Positions 56,945 to 64,000 of a stretch of 64,000 bases of DNA are shown here, piece after piece. Position 1 is the stretch's first letter. Each line of letters begins with the position of its first letter. The translations under genes and the position numbers were made by a program. Under the pieces are notes generated by a model. It saw only the letters and a program-made list of their open reading frames with translations. It ran no database searches and was not told the origin of the DNA. The DNA comes from Pseudomonas rhizosphaerae (GTDB taxonomy: Bacteria > Pseudomonadota > Gammaproteobacteria > Pseudomonadales > Pseudomonadaceae), in contig NZ_CP009533.1 in the NCBI RefSeq assembly GCF_000761155.1, positions 558,001-622,000 on the forward strand. Reading direction: 5' to 3'.

Positions 56945-57055
56945 GAGACACCTCCGGTGGTTCCTGCCATCCACCTTACGAGGTTGGCCCACATCGTAGA
57001 AATCACCTTGCTCGATAGTCACCATCGACAATCCCTATCACCGCTCGCTCGCAAC

Positions 57056-57439
57056 TCACCAGCGTGGCGGGCCGTAATACGCTGGCGGCGGTCCATAATA
57101 GCCGCGTGGCGGCGGCGGTGCCGCGTACACGGGGTAAGGGTGTACATACACAGGCGGCGACTGGACATACACGGGCTGCTGCACATACACCGGTTGCTGC
57201 ACGTAGCTTGGTTGCTGCACATAGACGGGCGGCGGGCTCTGCACATAAACCGGCTGCTGCTCCACATAGACCCGTTGCGGTGCGTTGGACGTCACCACCG
57301 CGCCCACTACGGCTGCGCCCAGTACCGCACCCAATAGGCCAGGCCCGGCGCCATGCCAGCCGCCGCCGTGTGCAGAGGCCTGGCCGGCCATTGCCAGCGC
57401 GCCTACCAGCAGAGCGATCTTGGGAAGTTGACGCATCAT
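57056..57439 (-). CDS. Exported protein with VYVQ/Pro-Tyr repeats
   Basis: A 127-residue protein with a signal peptide (LPKIALLVGALAMAGQASA), a Gly/Ala hydrophobic segment (GLLGAVLGAAVVGAVV) and then six or more imperfect copies of a VYVQ(Q/S)P unit, ending with Tyr-Gly-Pro-rich sequence. This looks like an envelope-associated low-complexity protein. GGAAT lies before the start. Function unknown. Confidence 0.78.
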   Translation of the reverse strand: MMRQLPKIALLVGALAMAGQASAHGGGWHGAGPGLLGAVLGAAVVGAVVTSNAPQRVYVEQQPVYVQSPPPVYVQQPSYVQQPVYVQQPVYVQSPPVYVHPYPVYAAPPPPRGYYGPPPAYYGPPRW

Positions 57440-57621
57440 GATAGATTCCTCGTGTTTCGCGCCCTGGCGTTCGAACCTGCGATAGGTTCAAATCATTTCG
57501 CCGGGGACATGACTATGACAAAAAAACCGTCACAAGCGTCCCCGTCGATGGGTAAATTTTGTGTAAGGGCAGGGCCTCGTCTGCCTGCCCCTGCATGCCA
57601 CACGCCGCTCGGAGGCCACCG

Positions 57622-58440
57622 ATGTCCATAGCTCCCAACCGCGATACCATCCTGTGCATGTCGCTCGCGGCACGTCCCGGAACGTTCGGGGTGCGCTTTC
57701 ACAACCATCTGTACGACCAACTGGGTCTTGATTACTACTACAAGGCCATGACCACCGATGATCTGCCGGCGGCCGTCGGTGGCATTCGAGCCCTGGGTAT
57801 TCGCGGCTGCGGCGTCTCCATGCCATTCAAGGAAGCCTGCATACCGTTAGTGGACGAACTCGATGCATCGGCCTCGGCCATCGACTCGATCAACACCATC
57901 GTCAACGACAACGGCCATCTGAAGGCCTACAACACCGACTACCTGGCCATCCGCCAACTGCTCGACAAACACGCCGTCGACCCCCAGACCTCGTTCGCCC
58001 TGCGCGGCAGCGGCGGCATGGCCAAGGCCGTGGCGTCGGCCATGCGCGATGCGGGTATGAGCAATGGCCTGATCATCGCCCGCAACTATGAAACCGGCCG
58101 CGCCCTGGCCGACAGCTGCGGTTATCCCTGGCAGGCCGAGCTGGGCGATTCGCGCCCGCAGTTGCTGGTCAACGTCACCCCTATCGGAATGAGCGGAGGC
58201 GACCAGGCCCAAGAGCTGTCGTTCGAAAGGGCCGCCATCGAAGCGGCGCAACAGGTGTTGGACGTCGTCGCCTTGCCATGGCAAACGCCGCTGATCACAG
58301 CCGCCCTGGAGCTGGGCAAGCCGGTGATCACCGGCCTGGAAGTCATCGCAATCCAGGCCCTGGAGCAGTTCGTGCTCTACACCGGCGTGCGTCCGACGGC
58401 CGAACAGGTATGCCTGGCCACCGAGTACGCCCGCGGCTAG
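57622..58440 (+). CDS. Shikimate 5-dehydrogenase-like protein (AroE paralogue)
   Basis: A 272-residue two-domain protein with the substrate segment GVSMPFKEACIPLVDELD, containing the catalytic lysine, and AYNTDYLAIRQLL with the paired aspartate. The NADP-binding loop is LRGSGGMAKAVASA instead of the usual GAGG. The N terminus (SIAPNRDTILCMSLAARPGTFGVRFHN) differs from biosynthetic AroE, so it may act on quinate or a related compound. GGAGG sits six bases before the ATG. It is convergent with yceH, eight bases apart. Confidence 0.88.
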   Translation: MSIAPNRDTILCMSLAARPGTFGVRFHNHLYDQLGLDYYYKAMTTDDLPAAVGGIRALGIRGCGVSMPFKEACIPLVDELDASASAIDSINTIVNDNGHLKAYNTDYLAIRQLLDKHAVDPQTSFALRGSGGMAKAVASAMRDAGMSNGLIIARNYETGRALADSCGYPWQAELGDSRPQLLVNVTPIGMSGGDQAQELSFERAAIEAAQQVLDVVALPWQTPLITAALELGKPVITGLEVIAIQALEQFVLYTGVRPTAEQVCLATEYARG

Positions 58441-58447
58441 CCATACC

Positions 58448-59092
58448 TCATTCCAGTCGCGACAGACGTTCTTCCAGCGCTGCGATCCGCGCTTCCAGCT
58501 CATCGAAGCGAGCGTCTTCGGGCCTGTAATTGCCGCGCTCGGATACCACGCCTCGGGCGCTCATGATGGCCTCGATGGCCGCAGGATCGCCCAGGGCGTG
58601 GGTATAGCGATCCTCGCGCTGACCCGCCTGGCGCGGCACATGCACGGCAAAATTGCGACTGATCAAACGCTCGAGCTGATGCACGATCTGCTCCACGTCT
58701 TCGAAATCATGCAGGCGTGCGCTGCGCGTCAGCAGCTCACCCACGGTCTGCGGTCCGCGCAGGAACATCAGGCCCATCAGAATGACTTGGGCGGGGACCA
58801 ACTCGAGCACCTTGTCCAGCCGATGCTCCCAGCGATCGGCCCGGCTGCCCATTACCAGCCGGGTCATCTGCCGGCCTTCGAGCGCCCGCAGGCTCTGCCC
58901 GATCTGCCCTTGAGTGTATTGAGTCACCGGTTCACGACTGGTTTTCTGATTGCACGCCAGCACCAGCGCATTGAGCGTGAGTGGGTAGGTTTCAGGATTG
59001 CTGGCCTGCTTCTCGATCAGCGCGCCCAACACGCGGATCTCGACGGCATCGAGCCTGAGCGGTTCGGAAGTGGTTGTTTCAACATCGGTCAT
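58448..59092 (-). CDS. YceH (DUF480) family protein
   Basis: A 214-residue protein with the family start [37 protein letters not shown] and two winged-helix-like repeats, ending in a short coiled coil ([18 protein letters not shown]). The biochemical role is unknown. The start at 59092 ([14 protein letters not shown]) is used; the longer frame adds unrelated residues. Confidence 0.9.
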   Translation of the reverse strand: MTDVETTTSEPLRLDAVEIRVLGALIEKQASNPETYPLTLNALVLACNQKTSREPVTQYTQGQIGQSLRALEGRQMTRLVMGSRADRWEHRLDKVLELVPAQVILMGLMFLRGPQTVGELLTRSARLHDFEDVEQIVHQLERLISRNFAVHVPRQAGQREDRYTHALGDPAAIEAIMSARGVVSERGNYRPEDARFDELEARIAALEERLSRLE

Positions 59093-59379
59093 GGCGGAAC
59101 CCCAGGCAATCGTCGCAGGCAATCTGCAGTGGGCCAGTATGCTATAAAAATTCTCGTCAAGCCTGCCTGCCGCCGCCTGTGGCGCGGCCACGTACTGCCT
59201 GGCACGCCATCACCCGAACGCGCGCCAAATTTAGGGTTGCTGCGCGTGAAGCCCGGCCTTAGACTGCCGCCCCTCTTGACCATGTGCCGTGTGGTGCTTG
59301 AAGAATTCTGCCTGCGTCGCTTCCGGCGTCGCGGGCTTCCTGTTTTGCCCTAGCGCATTATTCGTTTGCAGAGAAATCA

Positions 59380-59784
59380 ATGACAAAGGAAAAGTTGCTG
59401 GCCATGCCGGCTGATGACTACATGAACGCCGAGCAACTGGCCTACTTCACCGAATTGTTGAAGGCCATGAAAATCGAGACCCAGGAGCGTATCGAGCAAA
59501 GCCGTGTAGCCATCGAAAGCCTGGATACGCCTGCCGATCCTGCTGACGCTGCCTCTGTGGAAGAGGAGCGTCACTGGCTGGTCAATGTCATCGATCGCGA
59601 CCAGCGCCTGCTGCCGCAATTGGAAATGGCCTTGGGCCGTATCAACGACGACAGCTTCGGCTGGTGCGATGACAGCGGCGAACCGATCGGTTTGAAGCGT
59701 CTGCTCATCAGTCCTACCACTAAATACTGCATCGAGGCGCAAGAGCGCCACGAGCAGATCGACAAGCACCAGCGTCAGGCCTGA
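59380..59784 (+). CDS. DksA paralogue lacking the zinc-finger cysteines (DksA2-like)
   Basis: A 134-residue TraR/DksA-family protein. The coiled-coil tip keeps the D53-xx-D56-x-A58 motif needed to act in the RNA polymerase secondary channel. The globular domain has C96-D-D-S99 and C117-I-E-A120 where classical DksA has four cysteines, so zinc is not expected to bind. P. aeruginosa DksA2, which works under zinc shortage, has a like C/T-C/A pattern. No Zur site was recognised in the 287 bases upstream, which are shared with yceH. Confidence 0.87.
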   Translation: MTKEKLLAMPADDYMNAEQLAYFTELLKAMKIETQERIEQSRVAIESLDTPADPADAASVEEERHWLVNVIDRDQRLLPQLEMALGRINDDSFGWCDDSGEPIGLKRLLISPTTKYCIEAQERHEQIDKHQRQA

Positions 59785-59793
59785 TTGCTGCCA

Positions 59794-59816
59794 CGCAGGC
59801 GTTTGCTACGCCTGCG
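59794..59816. other. Hairpin between convergent DksA-like and DUF2789 genes
   Basis: CGCAGGCG and CGCCTGCG pair perfectly around a seven-base loop. No T run follows, and it overlaps the last codons of the DUF2789 gene, so its role as a terminator is uncertain. Confidence 0.35.
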
Positions 59817-60042
59817 GATGCAGAGCCACATTGAGCTCATCCACGATGGGCGCCCATTCGGCATCACTGTGCAGCTCTTCCTTCAGAAAGCTGCGTTGCT
59901 GGTCGCTCCAGAAGGGCGCATCGATCAGCTTGGTGTCTTGATCGAGCTGATGCTCGGCAATGAATTTCTGAATACTGGCCTCGTCACTGTCCAGGCCCAG
60001 TTGATCGAAAAGGCCAGTAAGGCTTGGGTTCGGCAGATCCAT
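59806..60042 (-). CDS. DUF2789 small protein
   Basis: A 78-residue protein with the family layout MDLPNPSLTGLFDQLGLDSD, APFWSDQQRSFLKEEL and APIVDELNVALH. GAGGAGTC lies five bases before the ATG at 60042. The longer frame upstream is not supported. Function unknown. Confidence 0.87.
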   Translation of the reverse strand: MDLPNPSLTGLFDQLGLDSDEASIQKFIAEHQLDQDTKLIDAPFWSDQQRSFLKEELHSDAEWAPIVDELNVALHPQA

Positions 60043-60551
60043 GATGACTCCTCTGTGGCTGTTTCCAGCCATGATTGAAAGGTTACCCAGTATCTGAGGC
60101 GAGGGCCTCGCCAGAGTTCGCTTGCAATGGCGGGTTTGTTTGCGGCACGAACAACACGTGGTATCGACCACTGCAGCGCTTTCATTCCGACCGGGGCGTG
60201 CAACAAACTTCTTGACCGCGCCGGGGTTCGATTCGGTACTATTCGCGCCAGATCACCGTCATGCGCTCCAGCGCCCTGTCCATGTGGGTTGTCGCTTGCT
60301 CGATGCCGCCCCGGCGCCGCTCTGCCACACATGTTCAGGTTTGCCTTTTTCCTTCGCGGTCATCGGCAATTTTCCCTACAGCAGGGTCGACGCTGCGCAT
60401 CCCGGATCAAGGTTCGATCCTTTAGTCTTTCGTTAGCAGGTCGGTGGCAATCATTGCACGTGCTGCCGACCGTTCGGCGCTCCCCGCGTCTTCAGGTTAT
60501 TACCACGCCAACAGCGTTCGGTAGTCTGTGTTTCGATTTGAGGATTCTTCA
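60043..60551. other. 509-base stretch without a recognised gene
   Basis: The only genes pointing away from it are DUF2789 (left) and the hypothetical at 60552 (right), so it should hold two promoters. Several reading frames of about 100-140 codons overlap in it with no family features. A GGTTCGATTC-like string near 60225 is not a tRNA. A small RNA cannot be excluded. Confidence 0.5.
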
Positions 60552-61019
60552 TTGGCAGTAAGTAATCTGGATATGCACGCACTGTTTGTGCTTGGCGACT
60601 TGCGTGCGAAGTTGGTCAAACTCTTTCATTCGCGCTTTGTCTATGTCACTGAACAAAGCGCGGAAGGCATCTACATGGCCGAACTCGATACCGAGTCCGC
60701 GCTGGTGGTCGACGACAAGCCCAGGCTTGAACTCAAAGTGGGTGACCACTTTCGCGCCGCCGTCCTGCCCAGCCGCGAAGGCGGCAAGTTCGAGCTCAAG
60801 TTCCGTGACATCAAGCTGACGGTTTATGGGCTGGGCGAATATGCATTCGTCAGCATGGCGCAAGGCGAAGGCATCGTGTTCAAGGAAGGCCAGACCGTGA
60901 TGCTGGTGTTTGCCGCCAACGAGCGCATCGAGGAAAACCTGGGCAAGATCTTGAAGGCTGCCACGGCCAAGGCAGCCAAATGGCGCAAGGGCGAGTTGAC
61001 TTTCAAACCCAGCGAATAA
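60552..61019 (+). CDS. Conserved hypothetical protein
   Basis: A 155-residue soluble protein with a beta-rich middle (ALVVDDKPRLELKVGDHFRAAVLP, KFELKFRDIKLTVYGLGEYAFVSM) and a basic C terminus (KILKAATAKAAKWRKGELTFKP). TTG 60552 was chosen because GAGGA lies at the right distance; ATG 60573 (MHALFVLGDLRAKL) is the alternative. No family with a known function was recognised. Confidence 0.72.
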   Translation: MAVSNLDMHALFVLGDLRAKLVKLFHSRFVYVTEQSAEGIYMAELDTESALVVDDKPRLELKVGDHFRAAVLPSREGGKFELKFRDIKLTVYGLGEYAFVSMAQGEGIVFKEGQTVMLVFAANERIEENLGKILKAATAKAAKWRKGELTFKPSE

Positions 61020-61088
61020 CCCCCGGGGAACCTGCGCTACAGTAAAGTGACTTAACCACGTCATCGACTGTTTACCGAGGAACCCCGC

Positions 61089-62105
61089 ATGAAAGGATTA
61101 CGTGCCTGGCTGGCAGCCTGTGGCGCCGGCTTCTGGCTGTCGACTGCAGCCTTGCCCGTTCACGCGCAGACGGCGCCCATCCATTTCGCCGATCTGAATT
61201 GGGAAAGTGGCAGCCTCATCACCGAGCTGCTGCGCTATATCGTCGAGAAGGGCTACGACTTGCCCACCGATACCCAACCCGGCACGACCATCACCCTGGA
61301 AACGGCGCTGGCCAAGAACGACATCCAGGTCATCGCCGAAGAATGGGCAGGGCGCAGCCCGGTGTGGGTCAAGGCCGAAGCCGAAGGCAAGGTCATTGGC
61401 CTGGGCGACACCGTCAAAGGCGCCACCGAAGGCTGGTTCGTTCCCGAATACGTGATCAAGGGAGATACAGCCAAAGGCATCAAACCCATGGCGCCGGAGC
61501 TACGCAGCGTCGCCGATCTGCCGCGCTACAAAGACGTCTTCAAAGACCCGGAAAGTCCCGACAAGGGCCGCTTTCTCAACAGCCCCATCGGCTGGACATC
61601 CGAAGTCGTCAACGCGCAGAAACTCAAGGCCTACAAGCTGACCGACGACTACGTCAATTTCCGCTCCGGCTCGGGCGCCGCACTGGACGCAGAGATCGCT
61701 TCATCTATCCGTCGCGGCAAGCCAGTGCTTTTCTATTATTGGTCACCGACCCCACTGCTCGGGCGCTACAAGCTCATCCAGCTCGAAGAGCCGCCTTTCG
61801 ATGCCAAGGCCTGGGCCACCCTGACCGACGCCGACAATCCTGCGCCGCTACCGACACGCTCGCTTCCCTCGAAGCTGTCGATAGGGGTGTCCAAGGCGTT
61901 CCAGCAAGAGTATCCGCAACTGGTCGATTTCTTCGCCAAGGTCGACCTGCCCATCGAGCCCCTGAACAAGGCCCTGGCCGACATGAGCGAAGCCCGTACT
62001 TCGCCGCGCCAGGCCAGCGAAACGTTTCTCAAGGATCATCCACAAGTGTGGAAAGCCTGGCTACCTGCAGAAGTCGCCAGCAAGGTCAGCGCCAGCCTGA
62101 AGTGA
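61089..62105 (+). CDS. Glycine betaine/choline-type ABC transporter substrate-binding protein
   Basis: A 338-residue periplasmic binding protein with a signal peptide (to about residue 26, VHA) and the OpuAC fold (ADLNWESGSLITELLRYIVEKGYD, EEWAGRSPVWVKAEAEGKV, PVLFYYWSPTPLLGRYKLIQLEEP). The likely ligand is a quaternary amine or similar osmolyte. No permease or ATPase gene is next to it, so it is an orphan. CGAGGAACC is its Shine-Dalgarno. Confidence 0.88.
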   Translation: MKGLRAWLAACGAGFWLSTAALPVHAQTAPIHFADLNWESGSLITELLRYIVEKGYDLPTDTQPGTTITLETALAKNDIQVIAEEWAGRSPVWVKAEAEGKVIGLGDTVKGATEGWFVPEYVIKGDTAKGIKPMAPELRSVADLPRYKDVFKDPESPDKGRFLNSPIGWTSEVVNAQKLKAYKLTDDYVNFRSGSGAALDAEIASSIRRGKPVLFYYWSPTPLLGRYKLIQLEEPPFDAKAWATLTDADNPAPLPTRSLPSKLSIGVSKAFQQEYPQLVDFFAKVDLPIEPLNKALADMSEARTSPRQASETFLKDHPQVWKAWLPAEVASKVSASLK

Positions 62106-62106
62106 T

Positions 62107-62475
62107 TCAGTGACCGCTATCGCTGCGGTGGCTGCTGACTTCGGCAGGCACTGCTTCCCCCGCGGTACGTTTACGAAACAGTGCCGCCCTGGCTAACAGC
62201 AGCGTGGTCACCGGTACGGTGATCGACAGCAGAATGGGTATGAGCCAGGCATGCACGACTGGCCCGTGCTTGAGCCAGGAAAAGTACAGGATCGACGCCA
62301 GTGCCACGCACCACGCGCCCAGCGTGGATGCCAGTGCCGGCGGGTGCATGCGCTGGAAGTAATCCTTGAAGCGCAGCAGCCCCAGGGCGCCGGTGAATGC
62401 GAACAGGCTGCTGGCGAGCAACAGTACGGCCGTGGCCACTTCCACCCAGAATGGCAATATCTGTAGCGAGTTCAT
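62107..62475 (-). CDS. mnhG: Cation/proton antiporter subunit G
   Basis: A 122-residue membrane protein with three hydrophobic helices and the MnhG/PhaG pattern FAFTGALGLLRFKDYFQRMHPPALASTLGAWC. It is the last gene of a multisubunit Mrp-type antiporter operon, overlapping subunit F by four bases. The whole complex exports Na+ or K+ in exchange for protons. Confidence 0.9.
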   Translation of the reverse strand: MNSLQILPFWVEVATAVLLLASSLFAFTGALGLLRFKDYFQRMHPPALASTLGAWCVALASILYFSWLKHGPVVHAWLIPILLSITVPVTTLLLARAALFRKRTAGEAVPAEVSSHRSDSGH

Positions 62476-62750
62476 TCGATGACTTCTCCACGCAGCAGGA
62501 ATTTGGCCAGCGCGAACGACCCCACGAAACCGAACAGGGCAATCAGCAGGGCAGCCTCGAAGTAGGTGTCACTGGCGTAGCGAATACCCAGCACCAGCAT
62601 GACCAGCATCGCCAGAATATAGAGGTAGTCCAGGGCCAGTACCCGGTCCTGGGCGGACGGCCCCTTGAACAGCCTTATCAGCGTGAGGAGCATGGCCAAG
62701 GCAAAAATGAACAGGCTCGCAACGATGGCGTTGGACAGCAATGCGCTCAT
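62472..62750 (-). CDS. mnhF: Cation/proton antiporter subunit F
   Basis: A 92-residue protein with three transmembrane helices and the MnhF/PhaF pattern RLFKGPSAQDRVLALDYLYILAM. It overlaps subunit G and subunit E genes by four bases each. Confidence 0.9.
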   Translation of the reverse strand: MSALLSNAIVASLFIFALAMLLTLIRLFKGPSAQDRVLALDYLYILAMLVMLVLGIRYASDTYFEAALLIALFGFVGSFALAKFLLRGEVIE

Positions 62751-63235
62751 TGGAAGATCTCCATCAGCGGACGCTCGTAGGTGTCCTTGAATTCCTCGAT
62801 GAACTGCGCCTCGTCATCCAGGTCCAGCACGTGCATCAGCAACACGCTACGGTCCAGCGCCAACTCGGACCATACGGTACCGGGAATCACAGTGGCGACG
62901 GCCGCCAGGGCGGCCAGTCCGTTGGCATTGTGCAGCTGTAGCGGAATCTCCACGAAAGCCGAGCGTGGCGGACGAGCGTCCATGGTCCATACCTGCCAGA
63001 GCACCTGTAGGTTGGACACCAGCACGCCGCCGCCAACGCGCAGCAGCAATCGCAGCACCACCATGGGCCGGCTAATGCGTACTGCCTGAGGCCGCAGCGG
63101 CGACATCAGCAATGGCGCCAGCCACCCCAGCAGCACCGCAAGCAGTAGGTTGCCAGCGCTCAGGGATACATTGAGCAGCAGCCACAGGATAGCGAGGGCG
63201 ATCGACAGCATTGGGGCAGGGAGCAGACGGCTCAT
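62747..63235 (-). CDS. mnhE: Cation/proton antiporter subunit E
   Basis: A 162-residue protein with N-terminal hydrophobic helices and the MnhE/PhaE cytoplasmic part IPLQLHNANGLAALAAVATVIPGTVWSELALDRSVLLMHVLDLDDE. It overlaps subunit D and F genes by four bases each. Confidence 0.9.
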   Translation of the reverse strand: MSRLLPAPMLSIALAILWLLLNVSLSAGNLLLAVLLGWLAPLLMSPLRPQAVRISRPMVVLRLLLRVGGGVLVSNLQVLWQVWTMDARPPRSAFVEIPLQLHNANGLAALAAVATVIPGTVWSELALDRSVLLMHVLDLDDEAQFIEEFKDTYERPLMEIFQ

Positions 63236-64000
63236 GGTTCACCCTCCAGGCTGGCTGTGGTCGGACCTGGCACCGGTTGGGCGCCCAGCACTGTCATCAC
63301 ATATTGTTTGGGGTCATCGAGCATGGCCGCAGTGTCCGCCGTGTAGCGCAACAGCGGCTCGGCACGCATGGCCAGCAACACGCAGAGCCCCAGCAAGACC
63401 ATGATCGGCACGCACTCGTTCAGACGCAGCAGCGGTGAAGGCCGCTCGTGGGGCGTCCAGAAGCGCTGCATGCCGACGCGTGCCAAGGCAATCAGCGATG
63501 CCAGCCCCGAGAGAATCAGCAGCGCCAGATAGGCCCAGGCGCTTGCGCTCAGGGTCTGCTCGCTGGCAACCCCCAGGCCCTGGGGGTTGAACAGTGCGGC
63601 GATCAGGTTCAGCTTGCCGATGAAACCGGACAGTGGCGGCATGCCGATGATCAGCAGTGCGCAGGCAATGAAACTCAAGCCTAGGAATGCCATCGTCCAG
63701 GGAATCACCTGGCCCACCACGGCCTTCTGCTCGTCGTCCAGGTTGATGCCCTTGGGTGGATGCAGTGCCTCGACCGCTGCGGGCAGCGGTTCGGCATCGT
63801 ACTCCAGCGGAATTTCGTTGGCCGAGCGCGAACGTTCGATCAGCTCGGCCAGCAGGAACAGCGCGCTGAGCGCCAGAGTGGAGCTGACCAGGTAGAACAA
63901 AGCGGCAGCGATCAAGCCGCTTTGCCCGAAGCCGATCGCCGCCAGCAGTATGCCCGCCGAAATCAGGATGCTCAGGCTGGCCATGCGTTCTAGGCGCTGC
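63232..64000 (-). CDS. mnhD: Cation/proton antiporter subunit D (C-terminal part, cut by window edge)
   Basis: The last 256 or so residues of a NuoN/MnhD-type subunit with six or more membrane helices. The frame continues upstream to the window edge (QRLERMASLSILISAG), so the methionine at 63984 is internal. The insert EYDAEPLPAAVEALHPPKGINLDDEQKAV is typical of the PhaD type. The gene order D-E-F-G matches Mrp/Pha antiporters. Confidence 0.9.
   Translation of the reverse strand, partial: QRLERMASLSILISAGILLAAIGFGQSGLIAAALFYLVSSTLALSALFLLAELIERSRSANEIPLEYDAEPLPAAVEALHPPKGINLDDEQKAVVGQVIPWTMAFLGLSFIACALLIIGMPPLSGFIGKLNLIAALFNPQGLGVASEQTLSASAWAYLALLILSGLASLIALARVGMQRFWTPHERPSPLLRLNECVPIMVLLGLCVLLAMRAEPLLRYTADTAAMLDDPKQYVMTVLGAQPVPGPTTASLEGEP

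Noticed and set aside
57130..57270. CRISPR-like periodic sequence
   Set aside because: The periodicity comes from coding VYVQ-P repeats in an exported protein; there are no unique spacers of constant length.
60211..60250. tRNA-like GGTTCGATTC string
   Set aside because: The flanking bases do not pair as a T-stem and no D-arm, anticodon arm or acceptor stem can be built.
60398..60420. GGATC-GATCC hairpin followed by T-rich sequence
   Set aside because: The stem is only five bases with no gene ending nearby, too weak to call a terminator.

Overview
The window is a 64-kb stretch of a Pseudomonas chromosome, most likely from the fluorescens/putida side of the genus. The evidence is gene order and protein similarity: fleN-fliA-cheYZAB-motCD-(ParA-like)-(CheW-like)-cheW-DUF2802, then the FlhB-like/FliK-like pair and ccmABCDEFGHI, is the standard Pseudomonas flagellar/chemotaxis to cytochrome c maturation arrangement. 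Base composition is high in G+C, start codons often overlap the preceding stop, and REP elements of Pseudomonas type are present. No rRNA, tRNA, CRISPR array, insertion sequence or prophage was seen.

Regions. (1) 1-10.6 kb, + strand: end of flhF, fleN, sigma-28 fliA, core chemotaxis genes, the MotCD stator, polar-localisation partners and CheW. (2) 10.6-15.5 kb, - strand: a 916-residue protein with a C-terminal TcdA/TcdB-like glycosyltransferase domain, between the chemotaxis operon and a FlhB-like/FliK-like pair. (3) 15.6-23.0 kb, + strand: ccmA to ccmI and a small lipoprotein. (4) 23.0-27.8 kb, - strand: OafA-type acyltransferase, sulfate-binding protein, voltage-gated-type K+ channel, TetR regulator. 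(5) 27.9-34.3 kb: DUF808 membrane protein, REP cluster, a three-gene membrane/stress set, manganese catalase with a strong terminator, SDR and O-acetyltransferase. (6) 34.3-41.8 kb: PRISE-like reductase, apt, the oxygen regulator anr, SDR, GNAT, single-domain response regulator, DUF945 protein, cytochrome b561. (7) 42.0-46.1 kb: an amino-acid-type chemoreceptor with a sigma-28 promoter, and a TonB siderophore receptor with a possible Fur box. (8) 46.2-49.7 kb: cydP-cydA-cydB-cydX-ybgE behind a perfect Anr box. (9) 49.7-56.5 kb: YkgJ-type protein, DUF1615 lipoprotein, an RR-HK-RR operon whose last response regulator has a degenerate receiver, a FlxA-like coiled-coil protein with its own sigma-28 promoter, and PBP7-type pbpG. 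(10) 56.7-64 kb: small conserved proteins, AroE paralogue, YceH, a zinc-less DksA paralogue, DUF2789, a glycine-betaine-type binding protein, and the D to G end of a multisubunit cation/proton antiporter, cut by the window edge.

Two regulators encoded here have visible targets in the same window. FliA (877-1620) has matching TAAA-N15-GCCGAT promoters in front of the chemoreceptor at 42032 and the FlxA-like gene at 55104. Anr (36113-36847) has a perfect TTGAT-N4-ATCAA site in front of the cytochrome bd operon. The ccm genes serve c-type cytochromes, and the bd oxidase offers a haem c-independent terminal branch.

The most unusual content is the glycosyltransferase toxin-like gene inside the motility/ccm junction, four copies of a short acidic helix motif in the CheA linker, the sigma-28-controlled FlxA-like gene, and the pseudo-receiver regulator. 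All functional calls come from reading the sequence; no database search was run.
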